A model generated the notes under the pieces. The model was not told the DNA's origin. It was given only the letters and a program-made list of their open reading frames with translations, and did not search any database. Source: Lachnospiraceae bacterium KM106-2 (lineage in GTDB: Bacteria > Bacillota > Clostridia > Lachnospirales > Lachnospiraceae). From it: a stretch of DNA of 64,000 nt. The DNA lies in NCBI GenBank assembly GCA_009731425.1, contig AP018794.1, positions 1,247,960 through 1,311,959 of the forward strand, given 5' to 3'. Shown one piece after another: positions 8,032 to 17,098 of the stretch. Within the stretch, counting starts at the first letter, position 1, and each line of letters opens with the position of its first letter. Made by a program: the position numbers and the translations under genes.

Positions 8032-8691
8032 TTATTTTACCACTAAGGAGAGTAAAAAGTCCATCAGGTCTTCCCTCTCTCTTAGATAAGATTCTTTCGT
8101 CAGATCAGTGTTCTTTAAGCCGATTCCAACGGATTTAATGGCAGATAGGAACTTGTCCTCCTCTGCCATGATCTTTACATCATAATCATAACGTCTTTGT
8201 TTCACTCCATCTCCAAGGTATTTCTGGATATAGGCTAACTCTTGCTTCTTTCTTCCCATCAGACCAAAGATCTTATGATCGGTAATGACTAAGAAATCAA
8301 GGTTCATTACCTTATCTGGGGAAGTAAAGACAACATCGGTAAGTAAATTACAGCCGTTCTCAATAAGAATCGTATCTGCTTTTACCTTATCGATAGCTGC
8401 TGGTGCATCCATATTAGAAGTCAAAACCGTATAGACATGCTCATATCGATTGTCTTCTATCGTTTTACACGGAGCAAATAAAATGTATGCCACGATCGCT
8501 TTTGCTCCTGGTAAGGAGAATAGCATCGCGATCACGGTAAATACATTGGCGTTTGATCTTTTATTCAGGTAGTAACCAATTAAATAAATACTTAGAGCAA
8601 TAAGAAATAAGAGAACTACCTTCATCAAGTAATGTTGTTTGCGGTTCTTAATATAGCCAAAAGAGCCTCTCTTCGCTTTCGTACGTTTCAT
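8032..8691 (-). CDS. conserved membrane protein of unknown function
   Basis: A 219-residue protein with a very basic N-terminus (MKRTKAKRGSFGYIKNRK), two membrane segments near 23-41 and 52-72, and a soluble domain of about 145 residues facing the cytosol by the positive-inside rule. Segments of the soluble part such as NLDFLVITDHKIFGLMGRK have alternating beta/alpha character. I do not recognise the domain. It sits directly upstream of the RluA-family synthase gene with a 14-nt gap and downstream of the YgiQ-type gene. Confidence 0.6.
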   Translation of the reverse strand: MKRTKAKRGSFGYIKNRKQHYLMKVVLLFLIALSIYLIGYYLNKRSNANVFTVIAMLFSLPGAKAIVAYILFAPCKTIEDNRYEHVYTVLTSNMDAPAAIDKVKADTILIENGCNLLTDVVFTSPDKVMNLDFLVITDHKIFGLMGRKKQELAYIQKYLGDGVKQRRYDYDVKIMAEEDKFLSAIKSVGIGLKNTDLTKESYLREREDLMDFLLSLVVK

Positions 8692-8731
8692 CGTTATCTC
8701 ACCTTTTCTCTGATGTAATTATAGTCATAGA

Positions 8732-10645
8732 CTATTTTTTCACTTTCTTTTTGTGGACATTACGAATCGCTTTCTTTCTGCGATTTTGTTTTTCATTTTG
8801 TTCTGATTTGATTGGATTTCGTTTTGTACCAAAACGATCTTTATCCTTATATTTTGGACGAACAAGACATTTCTTCTCAAAACCGATCAAGTCTGTTCTT
8901 CCAGCTTCCGTTAATGCTTCCACAACAAGATCGTAGTTTTTCGGATTACGATATTGGATCAGTGCTCTTTGCATTGCCTTTTCATGTGGATTCTTAGGAA
9001 CGTATACTTTTGTCATCGTTCTAGGATCGATTCCAGAATAGTACATACAAGTACTAAGTGTAGAAGGCGTTGGATAGAAATCCTGTACCTGTTCTGGCAT
9101 ATATCCAATATCACGGATATATTCTGCTAATTCTACGGCCTCTTTTAAAGATGATCCTGGATGGGATGACATCAAATAAGGAACGACATATTGTTCTTTG
9201 CCAAGTTCTTTATTGATCTGTTTATATTTCTTAATGAACTTATCGTAAACATTATTACTTGGTTTACCCATCTTCTCTAATACAACGTCTGAAATATGCT
9301 CTGGAGCAACTTTCATCTGACCGCTGACATGGTATTCGCATAATTCTCTAAAGAAAGAATCATCTGGATCTTCGATCAAGTAATCGAAACGGATACCAGA
9401 ACGGATGAAGACTCTCTTAACCTTAGGCATTTTACGTAGTTCTTGTAATAACAATTTAAAATCAGTATGATCGATACGAAGATTCTTACATGGCTTTGGT
9501 ACTAAACATTGTTTCTTAGGACAAGCACCATGTTTCATTTGTTTCTCACATGCTGTCATTCTAAAGTTAGCCGTTGGACCACCTACATCGTAGATATTTC
9601 CTTTGAAATCTTTATCTTCGGTCATAATCTCAGCTTCTCTAAGAATGGATTCATGACTTCTTACTTGCATGATTCTACCTTGATGGAATGTTAAGGCACA
9701 GAAGTTACATCCGCCGAAACATCCACGATTATTTACTAGAGAGAATTTCAGATCTACGATGGCTGGAATTCCGCCTTTTTCTTCATAAGATGGATGATAA
9801 TTTCTCATATAAGGAAGTGCATAGACATCATCCATTTCCTGCTGAGTAAGTGGTTTACCCGGCGTATTCTGAATAATATATAAATGCTTTCCATAAGGCT
9901 CAACTAATTGTTTCGCTGCAAATGGATCGGTGTTTAAATATTGCGTATAGAAACTTTTTGCAAAAGTTGTTTTATCTGCAAGAATTTCTTCGTAAGAAGG
10001 AAGCATAATATAATCATAAACTGCGTCTAAATTCTTTGCTTTAAATACAGTTCCGTCGATAAAAGTAATATCTTGTATTTCGATTCCACTATTTAAGGCA
10101 TCGGCGATCTCAACGATAGAGTGTTCACCCATTCCGTAAGAGATTAAATCTGCCTGAGAATCAATGAGGATAGATTTCATTACTGAATCTGACCAATAAT
10201 CATAATGAGCCATACGACGTAAGCTGGCTTCGATACCACCGATGATGATCGGTGCATCTGGATACATTTTACGGATCAAATTACCATACACGATCGTTGC
10301 ACGATCCGGACGTTTGCCCATCTCGCCGCCTGGTGTATAATGATCTACTTTACGATGTTTCTTCGCTACTGTGTAATGGTTAACCATGGTATCCATGTTA
10401 CCACCACAGATTAAGAACCCAAGGCGTGGTGTGCCAAGTTCTGTGATACTCTTAGGATTTTTCCAGTCTGGCTGACTGATGATACCAACACTGTAACCAT
10501 GTGCTTCAAGAACACGGCTGATAATGGCCGGTCCAAAGGAAGGATGGTCTACATAGGCATCTCCGATGACATAGACAAAATCCAATTGTTCTATGCCACG
10601 ATCTATCATATCTTGTTTACTAATTGGTAAAAAACCGTTTTGCAT
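8732..10645 (-). CDS. YgiQ-family radical SAM protein
   Basis: A 637-residue radical SAM enzyme of the UPF0313/YgiQ family. The N-terminal UPF0313 domain ([32 protein letters not shown]) is followed by the radical SAM core with the CxxxCxxC cluster motif C309-C313-C316 in [10 protein letters not shown]. The C-terminus has the conserved [16 protein letters not shown] segment and ends in a Lys/Arg-rich tail. The family holds a [4Fe-4S] cluster and cleaves SAM; no reaction is firmly known for YgiQ itself. Full length, with no frame damage. It is separated from neighbours by about 40 nt on either side and may be in an operon with the HAD gene upstream. Confidence 0.9.
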   Translation of the reverse strand: MQNGFLPISKQDMIDRGIEQLDFVYVIGDAYVDHPSFGPAIISRVLEAHGYSVGIISQPDWKNPKSITELGTPRLGFLICGGNMDTMVNHYTVAKKHRKVDHYTPGGEMGKRPDRATIVYGNLIRKMYPDAPIIIGGIEASLRRMAHYDYWSDSVMKSILIDSQADLISYGMGEHSIVEIADALNSGIEIQDITFIDGTVFKAKNLDAVYDYIMLPSYEEILADKTTFAKSFYTQYLNTDPFAAKQLVEPYGKHLYIIQNTPGKPLTQQEMDDVYALPYMRNYHPSYEEKGGIPAIVDLKFSLVNNRGCFGGCNFCALTFHQGRIMQVRSHESILREAEIMTEDKDFKGNIYDVGGPTANFRMTACEKQMKHGACPKKQCLVPKPCKNLRIDHTDFKLLLQELRKMPKVKRVFIRSGIRFDYLIEDPDDSFFRELCEYHVSGQMKVAPEHISDVVLEKMGKPSNNVYDKFIKKYKQINKELGKEQYVVPYLMSSHPGSSLKEAVELAEYIRDIGYMPEQVQDFYPTPSTLSTCMYYSGIDPRTMTKVYVPKNPHEKAMQRALIQYRNPKNYDLVVEALTEAGRTDLIGFEKKCLVRPKYKDKDRFGTKRNPIKSEQNEKQNRRKKAIRNVHKKKVKK

Positions 10646-10680
10646 AAGTTACTCCATTTCTATTAACGCATCTCAATATG

Positions 10681-11331
10681 TTAGATACGTGCGATATCCT
10701 TATAACTGTCGATAAAGTAATCGGCAAGTTCTTCTTTTTCTTTTCTTACATCTTCTGAATAAAGATCAGCAACTGCGCAAACCTTCATTTTCGCATTCTT
10801 TCCTGCCATGATGCCTTGGATGACATCTTCAAATACAAGACAATGAGACGGGTCCACTTCTAAGTCTGAAGCAACGAGTTCATAAATATCTGGCGCAGGT
10901 TTTCCTTTCTCAACTTCACAAGAAGTACGAATGGAATTAAAATACTCTCTTATTCCATGTTTGTCAATGACAATCGACACCAATTCTTTAGAATTACTTG
11001 TCGCAATTCCTGTTTTAATGCCTTTTTTCTTTAAATATTGTAAAAATTCTAAAACGCCTTCTTTTAATGGAACTTCATTGGCATACTTATTCATTGCCAT
11101 CTGATTCCAAGTCGCTTTGATCTCGTCTACAGACTCTGTAATCTGAAAACGCTCTTTAAAATACATTGCAGTTTCCGAGAAGCTCATTCCTTCGATACTA
11201 CGTTGTAAGTCTTCCGGAAGTTCAATTCCGTGCTTGCCTAAATATTCGATATCGATGTCTTTCCACATCCACATGGAATCAACTAATGTCCCGTCTAAAT
11301 CAAATAAACATGCTTTAATATCTTTTAACAT
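10681..11331 (-). CDS. HAD-family sugar-phosphate phosphatase/phosphomutase
   Basis: A 216-residue HAD hydrolase of the beta-phosphoglucomutase-like subfamily. Motif I FDLDGTLVDS provides nucleophile D11 and acid/base D13, motif II lies in IATSNSKEL, and motif III is in CEVEKGKPAPDIY followed by the acidic pair in LVFEDVIQGI. A helical cap lies between motifs I and II. I moved the start to ATG 11331: GGGAGG sits immediately before it and is encoded by the codons of the longer frame. Substrate is probably a small phosphorylated sugar or nucleotide, but this cannot be specified. The gene follows the RsuA-type synthase gene closely. Confidence 0.85.
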   Translation of the reverse strand: MLKDIKACLFDLDGTLVDSMWMWKDIDIEYLGKHGIELPEDLQRSIEGMSFSETAMYFKERFQITESVDEIKATWNQMAMNKYANEVPLKEGVLEFLQYLKKKGIKTGIATSNSKELVSIVIDKHGIREYFNSIRTSCEVEKGKPAPDIYELVASDLEVDPSHCLVFEDVIQGIMAGKNAKMKVCAVADLYSEDVRKEKEELADYFIDSYKDIARI

Positions 11332-11348
11332 AAATCCTCCCAAATTCT

Positions 11349-12047
11349 CTATAACAACGCGAGTTCTTCTTTTGTCAGCGCGCGGTATTCACCTAGTTTC
11401 AACGTCTCATCTAATACCAATGCCCCCATGGAGAGACGTTTTAGATAGATTACTTTCTTATCGACTGCTTCAAACATTCGTTTTACTTGATGAAACTTTC
11501 CTTCATAGATCTTTAGCTTGATCTCAGAGATCTCACCGGAATGAAGAATCTCTAATTCACCCGGAAGTGCTGTGAATTCTTCATCAATTTCTAATCCAGC
11601 TGCAAATGCTTTTACATCTGCTTCGGTTACGACGCCTTCCACCTTCGCATAATATACTTTTGATACATGCTTCTTCGGTGATAACAGCCTATGAGATAAA
11701 GCACCATCATTGGTAATGAGCAATAACCCTTCTGTATCTTTATCTAATCTTCCTACCGGGAACAAATCTTTTCGTTTTGCATCCTCCAGTAGATCGATCA
11801 CTGTCTTACAATAATTATCCTGCGTGGCTGATACAACGCCAGCTGGTTTATTTAGCATATAATATTCGTTGGTAACATAGGAGATGTTTTCTCCGTCAAC
11901 GGTTACTATTACACTTTCTGGATCTACTTTAGCTTCTGGTTTTTTCACCACTTCGCCATCGATCATAACTCGTCCTTTTTTGATCAGGACTTTTACTTCA
12001 CTTCTTGTGCCGACATTCATGTCAGCAAGGTATTTATCTAAACGCAT
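11349..12047 (-). CDS. RsuA/RluB-family pseudouridine synthase
   Basis: A 232-residue rRNA pseudouridine synthase. The S4 domain is at 1-50 (MRLDKYLADM, TRSEVKVLIKKGRVMIDG). The catalytic motif RLDKDTEG is at 100-107 with nucleophile D102, and the GLLL(I/L)TNDG continuation places it in the RsuA/RluB/RluE/RluF branch. The start is ATG 12047, which overlaps the upstream methyltransferase stop as TAATG and has TGGAGA 8 nt before it. A longer frame runs back inside the upstream gene and is rejected. Translational coupling with the rRNA methyltransferase suggests coordinated rRNA modification. Confidence 0.9.
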   Translation of the reverse strand: MRLDKYLADMNVGTRSEVKVLIKKGRVMIDGEVVKKPEAKVDPESVIVTVDGENISYVTNEYYMLNKPAGVVSATQDNYCKTVIDLLEDAKRKDLFPVGRLDKDTEGLLLITNDGALSHRLLSPKKHVSKVYYAKVEGVVTEADVKAFAAGLEIDEEFTALPGELEILHSGEISEIKLKIYEGKFHQVKRMFEAVDKKVIYLKRLSMGALVLDETLKLGEYRALTKEELALL

Positions 12048-13417
12048 TATAGCAATCTCCATCCAGGAAAGTATTTGTTCTTTAATGTTTGATTCGTTAA
12101 CTTGCCCCATCCAAGAGGATATCCGTCAACACAGACTAATTGCCAGCCATTTTCATGGTCGCCGTCAATCGTGATCGTTTCGCCCTTAAGATATTTACGG
12201 ACTCTTTCATCCGTAACCTGAAGATCGATTACCCGTCCATACTCATCTTTCTTCATCGCCATTGCAAGACTCTGACTTGGCTCAAAACGCTTTTTCTTAA
12301 TCTCGCCTAAGTATAGACCAGATCGAAGGATTCTAATCCCTTTTGTTTCGACAAAACCATCTGGCATCGAATAAAGACGGTTTTCAATTAATTCTAGATT
12401 GTTTTTTATGGAATCAATCTTAATTTCATCTAAAAATTCCTTACATTCATCCGTAAGAGCTACGTTTTTATAACGACGTTCTTTCACCTTTGGTGTATCT
12501 CCGCCATTTTTTTGCAATAAGGCAACAAAATGACCCTCACCTTCGATTTTGTGAGGGAATAAACGAAGACAATGTTTTAATTGTTCGTCACCGTTCACCC
12601 ACTCTGGTCTGCCATGAGCAAAACCTTCATAGGCATCGGGAATCTCTACTACTGAGAATTCCGGACGTTCGTTTAATAAATGCTGGATCGTCGCTTCATT
12701 CTCTTCCGGAGAAAACGTACAAGTAGAATAGATCATCATTCCATCTGGCTTTAACATATCTGCTGCCTGTACGATGATCTCCCTTTGAATTTTGGCAAAA
12801 TACTCTACGCCATACTCTTCCCATGACTTGATAAGTCCATGGTCTTTCCGAAACATGCCTTCTCCACTACAAGGTGCATCCACTAAGATCTTATCAAAAT
12901 AACCAGCAAAGCATTTTGCTAATTTCTTTGGTTCATCTGTCGTTACGATCGCATTTTTCACACCGGCAAGTTCAATATTTTTAAGAAGTGCTTTCGCACG
13001 GCTTGCACTGATATCATTGGATACTAATAAGCCTTCTCCTTGCAGCTTGGCCGCAAGTTCAGTTGTCTTCCCACCTGGAGCCGCACAAAGGTCAAGCACC
13101 TTATCTCCCGGATAAACAGGAAGATAAGATGCTGGTGTCATTGCTGATGGCTCTTGAATATAGTAGAGTCCAGCATAATAATATGGGTGTTTGGCTGGCT
13201 GCTCCTCACTATCATAATAAAACCCATTATTCGTCCATGGAACAGGCTTTAAGGCATATGGACTGATCTTTGTAAACTCTTCTTGACTTAATTTTAAGTT
13301 ATTAACACGAAGTCCTGTATGATAAGGCTGTTCAAAACTAGCTATATAAGCTTCAAACTCTTCCTGTAATAATTCCTTCATTCGTTCCTGATAGCTCTCT
13401 GGCAGGTTATAGTTCAT
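12047..13417 (-). CDS. RsmF-like rRNA (cytosine-C5)-methyltransferase
   Basis: A 456-residue NOL1/NOP2/Sun-family RNA m5C methyltransferase. SAM-binding motif I is DLCAAPGGKT at 109-118, motif IV is DAPCSGEGMF at 180-189 (C183), and motif VI is STCTFSPEEN at 231-240 with the second catalytic Cys 233. Two cysteines are the hallmark of this family. The remaining 200 residues form the RsmF-type C-terminal and PUA-like domains (KRFEPSQSLAM, VDGYPLGWGK). In E. coli RsmF methylates 16S rRNA C1407; the exact site here is inferred only from family. The ATG lies 15 nt after the alarmone synthetase gene, and the TAA overlaps the next start. Confidence 0.9.
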   Translation of the reverse strand: MNYNLPESYQERMKELLQEEFEAYIASFEQPYHTGLRVNNLKLSQEEFTKISPYALKPVPWTNNGFYYDSEEQPAKHPYYYAGLYYIQEPSAMTPASYLPVYPGDKVLDLCAAPGGKTTELAAKLQGEGLLVSNDISASRAKALLKNIELAGVKNAIVTTDEPKKLAKCFAGYFDKILVDAPCSGEGMFRKDHGLIKSWEEYGVEYFAKIQREIIVQAADMLKPDGMMIYSTCTFSPEENEATIQHLLNERPEFSVVEIPDAYEGFAHGRPEWVNGDEQLKHCLRLFPHKIEGEGHFVALLQKNGGDTPKVKERRYKNVALTDECKEFLDEIKIDSIKNNLELIENRLYSMPDGFVETKGIRILRSGLYLGEIKKKRFEPSQSLAMAMKKDEYGRVIDLQVTDERVRKYLKGETITIDGDHENGWQLVCVDGYPLGWGKLTNQTLKNKYFPGWRLL

Positions 13418-13432
13418 TAAATTGTTTCACTC

Positions 13433-14236
13433 CTATTTCAAGCTTTGTGCACGATATCCTTCTGAAATGATATCTAGTTCTTTATTAAATCGTTCTAATT
13501 GTTCTAAATCTTCTGTCTGATAAATTCGGAAGAATTCATCTTGAATTTTAACAACCTCACGTTTATTGGCAACTTTATATAGATTCTGAATATTGGTCAA
13601 AATGTCGGATACCACATTGGCCTTGATGCGGAAGAAATTCTGCGCATCCATGATCTCACCTCGCACACTACTCATTTCTTCATCCAAGCTAAGTACGGCT
13701 TCTGCTGCATTGCTTAGTCTTTGTCTGATGTGCTCCGGCATATTTTGTTTGTATTTATATTGTAAGCTATGTTCGATGGTTGCCCAGAAGTTCATAGCTA
13801 ACGTACGAATCTGTATCTCTGCCTGCAAGGTCTTAGAACCTTTTAATGTCTGCACTTTATAATATATGATCATGTGATAACTACGATATCCGCTGTCTTT
13901 ACGATGAGCAACATAGTCTTTTTCGCTCTTTACGACCATGTCCTCTCTTTTTCGTATTATTTCTACAACGCGATCAATATCTTCAACGAATTGACAAATA
14001 ATACGAATTCCTGCAATATCTTCAATCTTCTCTTCAATATCTTCTAATGCAATCTGCTTCTTCTGTGCTTTTTCTAGAATGGAAGAGATTGTTTTTACAC
14101 GACCATTTACTTGTTCTATTGGAGAATATGTGCCAGCATTTCTATGTTCTTGTATAATATGATCAAACTTAACAACAAGCTCACTTACTGCTAATTGGTA
14201 TGGATCTAATATCTCACGCCATAATTGAATTTCCAT
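13433..14236 (-). CDS. small alarmone synthetase (GTP pyrophosphokinase, RelQ/YjbM type)
   Basis: A 267-residue RelA/SpoT synthetase-only protein that transfers pyrophosphate from ATP to GTP/GDP to make (p)ppGpp. The synthetase motifs are GIRIICQFVEDID near 76-88, SGYRSYH at 115-121 and EIQIRTLAMNFWATIEH at 140-156. There is no HD hydrolase domain and no TGS/ACT region, so it is not the long bifunctional Rel. The C-terminal helical region suits tetramer formation as in RelQ. Length is somewhat greater than typical RelQ. A hairpin upstream (14307-14334) lies in its leader. It heads a run with the rRNA methyltransferase gene. Confidence 0.88.
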   Translation of the reverse strand: MEIQLWREILDPYQLAVSELVVKFDHIIQEHRNAGTYSPIEQVNGRVKTISSILEKAQKKQIALEDIEEKIEDIAGIRIICQFVEDIDRVVEIIRKREDMVVKSEKDYVAHRKDSGYRSYHMIIYYKVQTLKGSKTLQAEIQIRTLAMNFWATIEHSLQYKYKQNMPEHIRQRLSNAAEAVLSLDEEMSSVRGEIMDAQNFFRIKANVVSDILTNIQNLYKVANKREVVKIQDEFFRIYQTEDLEQLERFNKELDIISEGYRAQSLK

Positions 14237-14306
14237 GATAATCTCCTTATAACATTTCCCTAATTATATATTGTATACGATTCTTACATAGTAACAATAT
14301 CTATGT

Positions 14307-14334
14307 ACCGTTTAGAGTCTGACACTCTAACGGT
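14307..14334. promoter_or_regulatory. inverted repeat upstream of alarmone synthetase
   Basis: Inverted repeat ACCGTTTAGAGT/ACTCTAACGGT (11 paired bases and one bulged T, 5-base loop), 71 nt before the start codon of the synthetase gene. No T-run follows on either strand, so it may be an operator or a leader hairpin rather than a terminator. Confidence 0.45.
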
Positions 14335-14417
14335 CTAATTATACCATAGAAGAGACAATATTGTAACAAAAATATGTTCGATTGGTTTATAAAAAATTGG
14401 AAAATAATCTGAAAACT

Positions 14418-15266
14418 TTATGAAAATTGATATTTTAATTTCCTTTTTTCCAAATATTTAAGCACCCAATAGGGATTTACACTGAATTCTTCCTCGCCAT
14501 AATTCAGATAAATTCCCATGTGTAAATGAACGATAAATTGTCCGACGGTGCCCTCTTTTCCATACCCGGTATTTCCCATAAAACCAAGTAACTGTCCCGC
14601 TTTCACCTGATCACCTTCGTTAATGTCCGCATACGATGCCAAGTGCGCATAGTAAAAATATCCTCCATGAGGACTTCTGATACCAATTCGGTACCCGCCT
14701 TTTTCCAACCATCCTTTCTGTTCTACGACACCATCCGTGATACTGACGATCGGATAATATCCGCTTTTTTTCCTCGAGGGAATAATATCTGTCCCCTCAT
14801 GATACCGTTTTCCACCATAGTTTCTGCCATCCATCCAGCCATCCTCAAATCCGACTGTTTCACCATTAGTCAGATCAAGTGGAACCGGAAAATACATTAA
14901 ATCCTTATAGATGGCGCTATAGTACCGATATAGCTTCTTATAGAGAGAGGTCTTCTTCAGTCGTTTTACATACTTCTCAGGTAACATCGTCTTAGTGATA
15001 TCCTTGCGTTCCGTCAATGAAAAATCTCGGATCAACATAGCAAGAGTAATTCGCTCGATCACATCCTCCTTATTCGCTTCACATTCCTTTAACAGCGATT
15101 CATAGACATGATCGGTCATTTCCAGCTTCCGAAAATCATCTTCCTCATACTGTGCTTTTTCATAGAAATCAAGGAATTTATTGTATTCTCTCAGATAGGA
15201 TAGTTGGAATACGATCACGATTGCGATTAGTATAACTCCAAGGATGTAGATTCTTGTTCGTTTCAT
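14418..15266 (-). CDS. M23-family (LytM-type) cell-wall peptidase
   Basis: A 282-residue, membrane-anchored murein endopeptidase. One N-terminal membrane segment (about 6-24) is followed by a helical stalk and a C-terminal peptidase M23 domain. The zinc ligands are visible: H156 and D160 in YHEGTD, and the HxH pair H247/H249 in FIVHLHMG. The start is ATG 15266 with GGGAGG 7 nt upstream; a longer frame has no ribosome binding site. It probably cuts peptidoglycan cross-links outside the cell. All metal ligands are present, so it is predicted to be active rather than a LytM regulator. Regulation unknown. Confidence 0.85.
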   Translation of the reverse strand: MKRTRIYILGVILIAIVIVFQLSYLREYNKFLDFYEKAQYEEDDFRKLEMTDHVYESLLKECEANKEDVIERITLAMLIRDFSLTERKDITKTMLPEKYVKRLKKTSLYKKLYRYYSAIYKDLMYFPVPLDLTNGETVGFEDGWMDGRNYGGKRYHEGTDIIPSRKKSGYYPIVSITDGVVEQKGWLEKGGYRIGIRSPHGGYFYYAHLASYADINEGDQVKAGQLLGFMGNTGYGKEGTVGQFIVHLHMGIYLNYGEEEFSVNPYWVLKYLEKRKLKYQFS

Positions 15267-15340
15267 AATATAACCTCCCAGCACACCCATACTATTGTAT
15301 TCTTTCTAGAAGATAAATATTATGAGAAACAGACAAAGTA

Positions 15341-15547
15341 TCATTTCTTTTCTTGTTCATCCGCTTCGATGCACCTCTCTAAGAAAGTATGTGTAAATCC
15401 ACAAATAGCGGTTATTCCTACATCTATATAAAAAAGGTTATATACCGTTTGGTTAACACGATCAAAATATAGCCATGCCATTAATATTGCCATACAAAGT
15501 GTGCCTATTATCATAATCACACGTAAGATGTTATTTATCCGTTTCAT
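15341..15547 (-). CDS. small two-TM membrane protein
   Basis: A 68-residue hydrophobic protein with two membrane segments (about 5-23 and 32-50) and an acidic C-terminal tail (ERCIEADEQEKK). I chose ATG 15547 because GGAGGG lies 7 nt upstream; a longer frame beginning at 15619 has no ribosome binding site and overlaps promoter DNA. It lies between the M23 peptidase gene and the divergent purine permease riboswitch. No family recognised. Confidence 0.6.
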   Translation of the reverse strand: MKRINNILRVIMIIGTLCMAILMAWLYFDRVNQTVYNLFYIDVGITAICGFTHTFLERCIEADEQEKK

Positions 15548-15600
15548 CAAAATCCCTCCACTCATCTTTCTATTTTTTACAATTATACCATATCTTACCA

Positions 15601-15629
15601 TTGTCTTTCTCGATTTCACTTGTTATAAT
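15601..15629 (+). promoter_or_regulatory. promoter of riboswitch-purine permease transcript
   Basis: -35 TTGTCT at 15601-15606, 17-bp spacer, perfect -10 TATAAT at 15624-15629, about 25 nt before the riboswitch aptamer. Confidence 0.8.
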
Positions 15630-15654
15630 CTGAAACATTATTTCAAAAATAAGC

Positions 15655-15777
15655 TATCGTATAACGTTGATATAATGGATCGACAGTCTCTACCGGATCA
15701 CCTATGATCTGACTACGATAAAGGCATTTCCTATGTCACCTTTATACCTAGCTTGTATTGCAATGTAAAGGAGACAT
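15655..15777 (+). promoter_or_regulatory. guanine-class purine riboswitch with translational expression platform
   Basis: The aptamer spans 15655-15720. P1 is TATCGTA/TACGATA, J1/2 holds the TATAA sequence, the P2 loop ends in ATGG, the conserved CTACC core is at 15690-15694, the P3 loop contains ACC, and GACTA starts at 15711. The C at 15713 is the position equivalent to C74 of xpt, which specifies guanine or hypoxanthine rather than adenine. The platform holds two exclusive pairings. ATAAAGG 15718-15724 with CCTTTAT 15739-15745 destroys P1's 3' strand. ATGTC.CCTTTA near 15733 with TAAAGG.GACAT ending at 15777 covers the ribosome binding site of the permease gene. Ligand binding should favour the second, blocking translation. 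Confidence 0.92.
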
Positions 15778-15778
15778 C

Positions 15779-17080
15779 ATGAAATTCATTTCTAATTATT
15801 TTAGGTTCACAGAACACAAGACAACCATGAAGACAGAAGTAATTGGCGGAATCACAAGCTTTCTTACGATGGCTTACATTCTATTCGTCATTCCAAATGT
15901 TTTATCCGAAGTTGGAATGAGCCAGACAAGCGTCTTTGTTGCAACTGCATTAGCTAGTGCTATTGGTACCTTTATCATGGGTGCGTTTGCGAAATTCCCA
16001 ATGATACTTGCTCCCGGAATGGGACTTAACGCCTTCTTTGCCTATGGCGTATGTATCGGAATGGATATTCCTTGGCAGACAGCCATCGCAGCTGTATTCG
16101 TATCCGGATTTATCTTTATTATCATCTCAGCTACCGGACTTCGCGAAATGATCATCACTGCAATCCCAAATAACTTAAAATTCGCAGTTACTGCCGGAAT
16201 CGGTTTGTTTATTGCATTTATTGGTTTAAAAAATGCTGGTATCATCATCGGAGATAACTCTACTTATGTAGCACTTGGTAATTTAAAAGATAAAGGTGTA
16301 TTGATCTCTATCTTTGGAATCTTGATCATGGGTATCTTAATGGTACGTGGTGTTAAAATTGCGATCTTTTTAGGACTTATCCTTACAATTATTGCAAATG
16401 TAGCATTTGGTGTCGTACCAATGCCGAAGGGAATCCTTTCTCTTCCACCATCACTTGCTCCGACGTTTGGTGTTTCCATTAAACATTTATCCGATCTCTG
16501 GAATCCACAGATGGGACTAGTCGTGTTCACGTTCCTATTCATGGACTTTTTTGATACTGCAGGTACGATTTTAGCCGTTGGTTCTAAAGTTGGACTTGTT
16601 CGAGAAGACGGCAGCGTACAAAATGGTTCCAAAGCCTTACTTGCCGATTCAGTAGCTACTTGTGTCGGCGCCGTATTTGGAACAACGAATACAACTTCTT
16701 GTATGGAATCCTTAACTGGAATCTCTGTTGGTGCTAAGACAGGCTTTTCAAGCGTAGTTGCAGCAATCTGCTTCTTAGTAAGCTTATTCTTCTCTCCGCT
16801 TTTAACTGTTGTTACCTCCGCAGTTACCGCACCTGCCTTGATCATCGTTGGTTCTTTATTATGTACATCCTTAAAAGAAATCGAATGGGATCTACCTGAA
16901 ATTGCAATTCCATCCTTTTTAACGATCATCCTGATGCCACTTACTTATTCCATCGGCGAAGGAATCGCATTCGGATTCTTATCCTATGTGATCTTAATGG
17001 TCTGCAAAGGAAGAGCAAGAGAAATTCATAAGATCATGTATGCCTTAGGCTTATTATTTGTTGTTTATTTCTTAGTTTAA
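15779..17080 (+). CDS. NCS2/AzgA-type purine permease
   Basis: A 433-residue membrane transporter for purine bases (hypoxanthine, guanine or adenine), with about 12-14 hydrophobic segments. It belongs to the AzgA/PbuG/PbuO branch: N-terminal TEVIGGITSFLTMAYI, APGMGLNAFFAYGVC, DFFDTAGTILAVGSK and GTTNTTSCMESLTGISVGAK are typical blocks. The start is ATG 15779, 6 nt after AAAGGAGA; a TTG in frame at 15758 lies inside the riboswitch and is rejected. The guanine-class riboswitch upstream agrees with transport of guanine or hypoxanthine and predicts shut-off when guanine is plentiful. It is followed after 18 nt by a DMT transporter gene on the same transcript. Confidence 0.93.
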   Translation: MKFISNYFRFTEHKTTMKTEVIGGITSFLTMAYILFVIPNVLSEVGMSQTSVFVATALASAIGTFIMGAFAKFPMILAPGMGLNAFFAYGVCIGMDIPWQTAIAAVFVSGFIFIIISATGLREMIITAIPNNLKFAVTAGIGLFIAFIGLKNAGIIIGDNSTYVALGNLKDKGVLISIFGILIMGILMVRGVKIAIFLGLILTIIANVAFGVVPMPKGILSLPPSLAPTFGVSIKHLSDLWNPQMGLVVFTFLFMDFFDTAGTILAVGSKVGLVREDGSVQNGSKALLADSVATCVGAVFGTTNTTSCMESLTGISVGAKTGFSSVVAAICFLVSLFFSPLLTVVTSAVTAPALIIVGSLLCTSLKEIEWDLPEIAIPSFLTIILMPLTYSIGEGIAFGFLSYVILMVCKGRAREIHKIMYALGLLFVVYFLV

Positions 17081-17098
17081 TATGTATTAGGAGTTAAA

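Noticed and set aside
12047..12110. Longer N-terminus for the RsuA-type synthase and overlapping plus-strand frames
   Set aside because: The extension lies within the upstream methyltransferase gene; TAATG coupling with a ribosome binding site fixes the start at 12047.
16264..16929. 221-codon minus-strand open frame inside the purine permease gene
   Set aside because: Shadow of a strongly coding plus-strand membrane gene; its translation is low-complexity Lys/Thr/Pro and lacks a start site.
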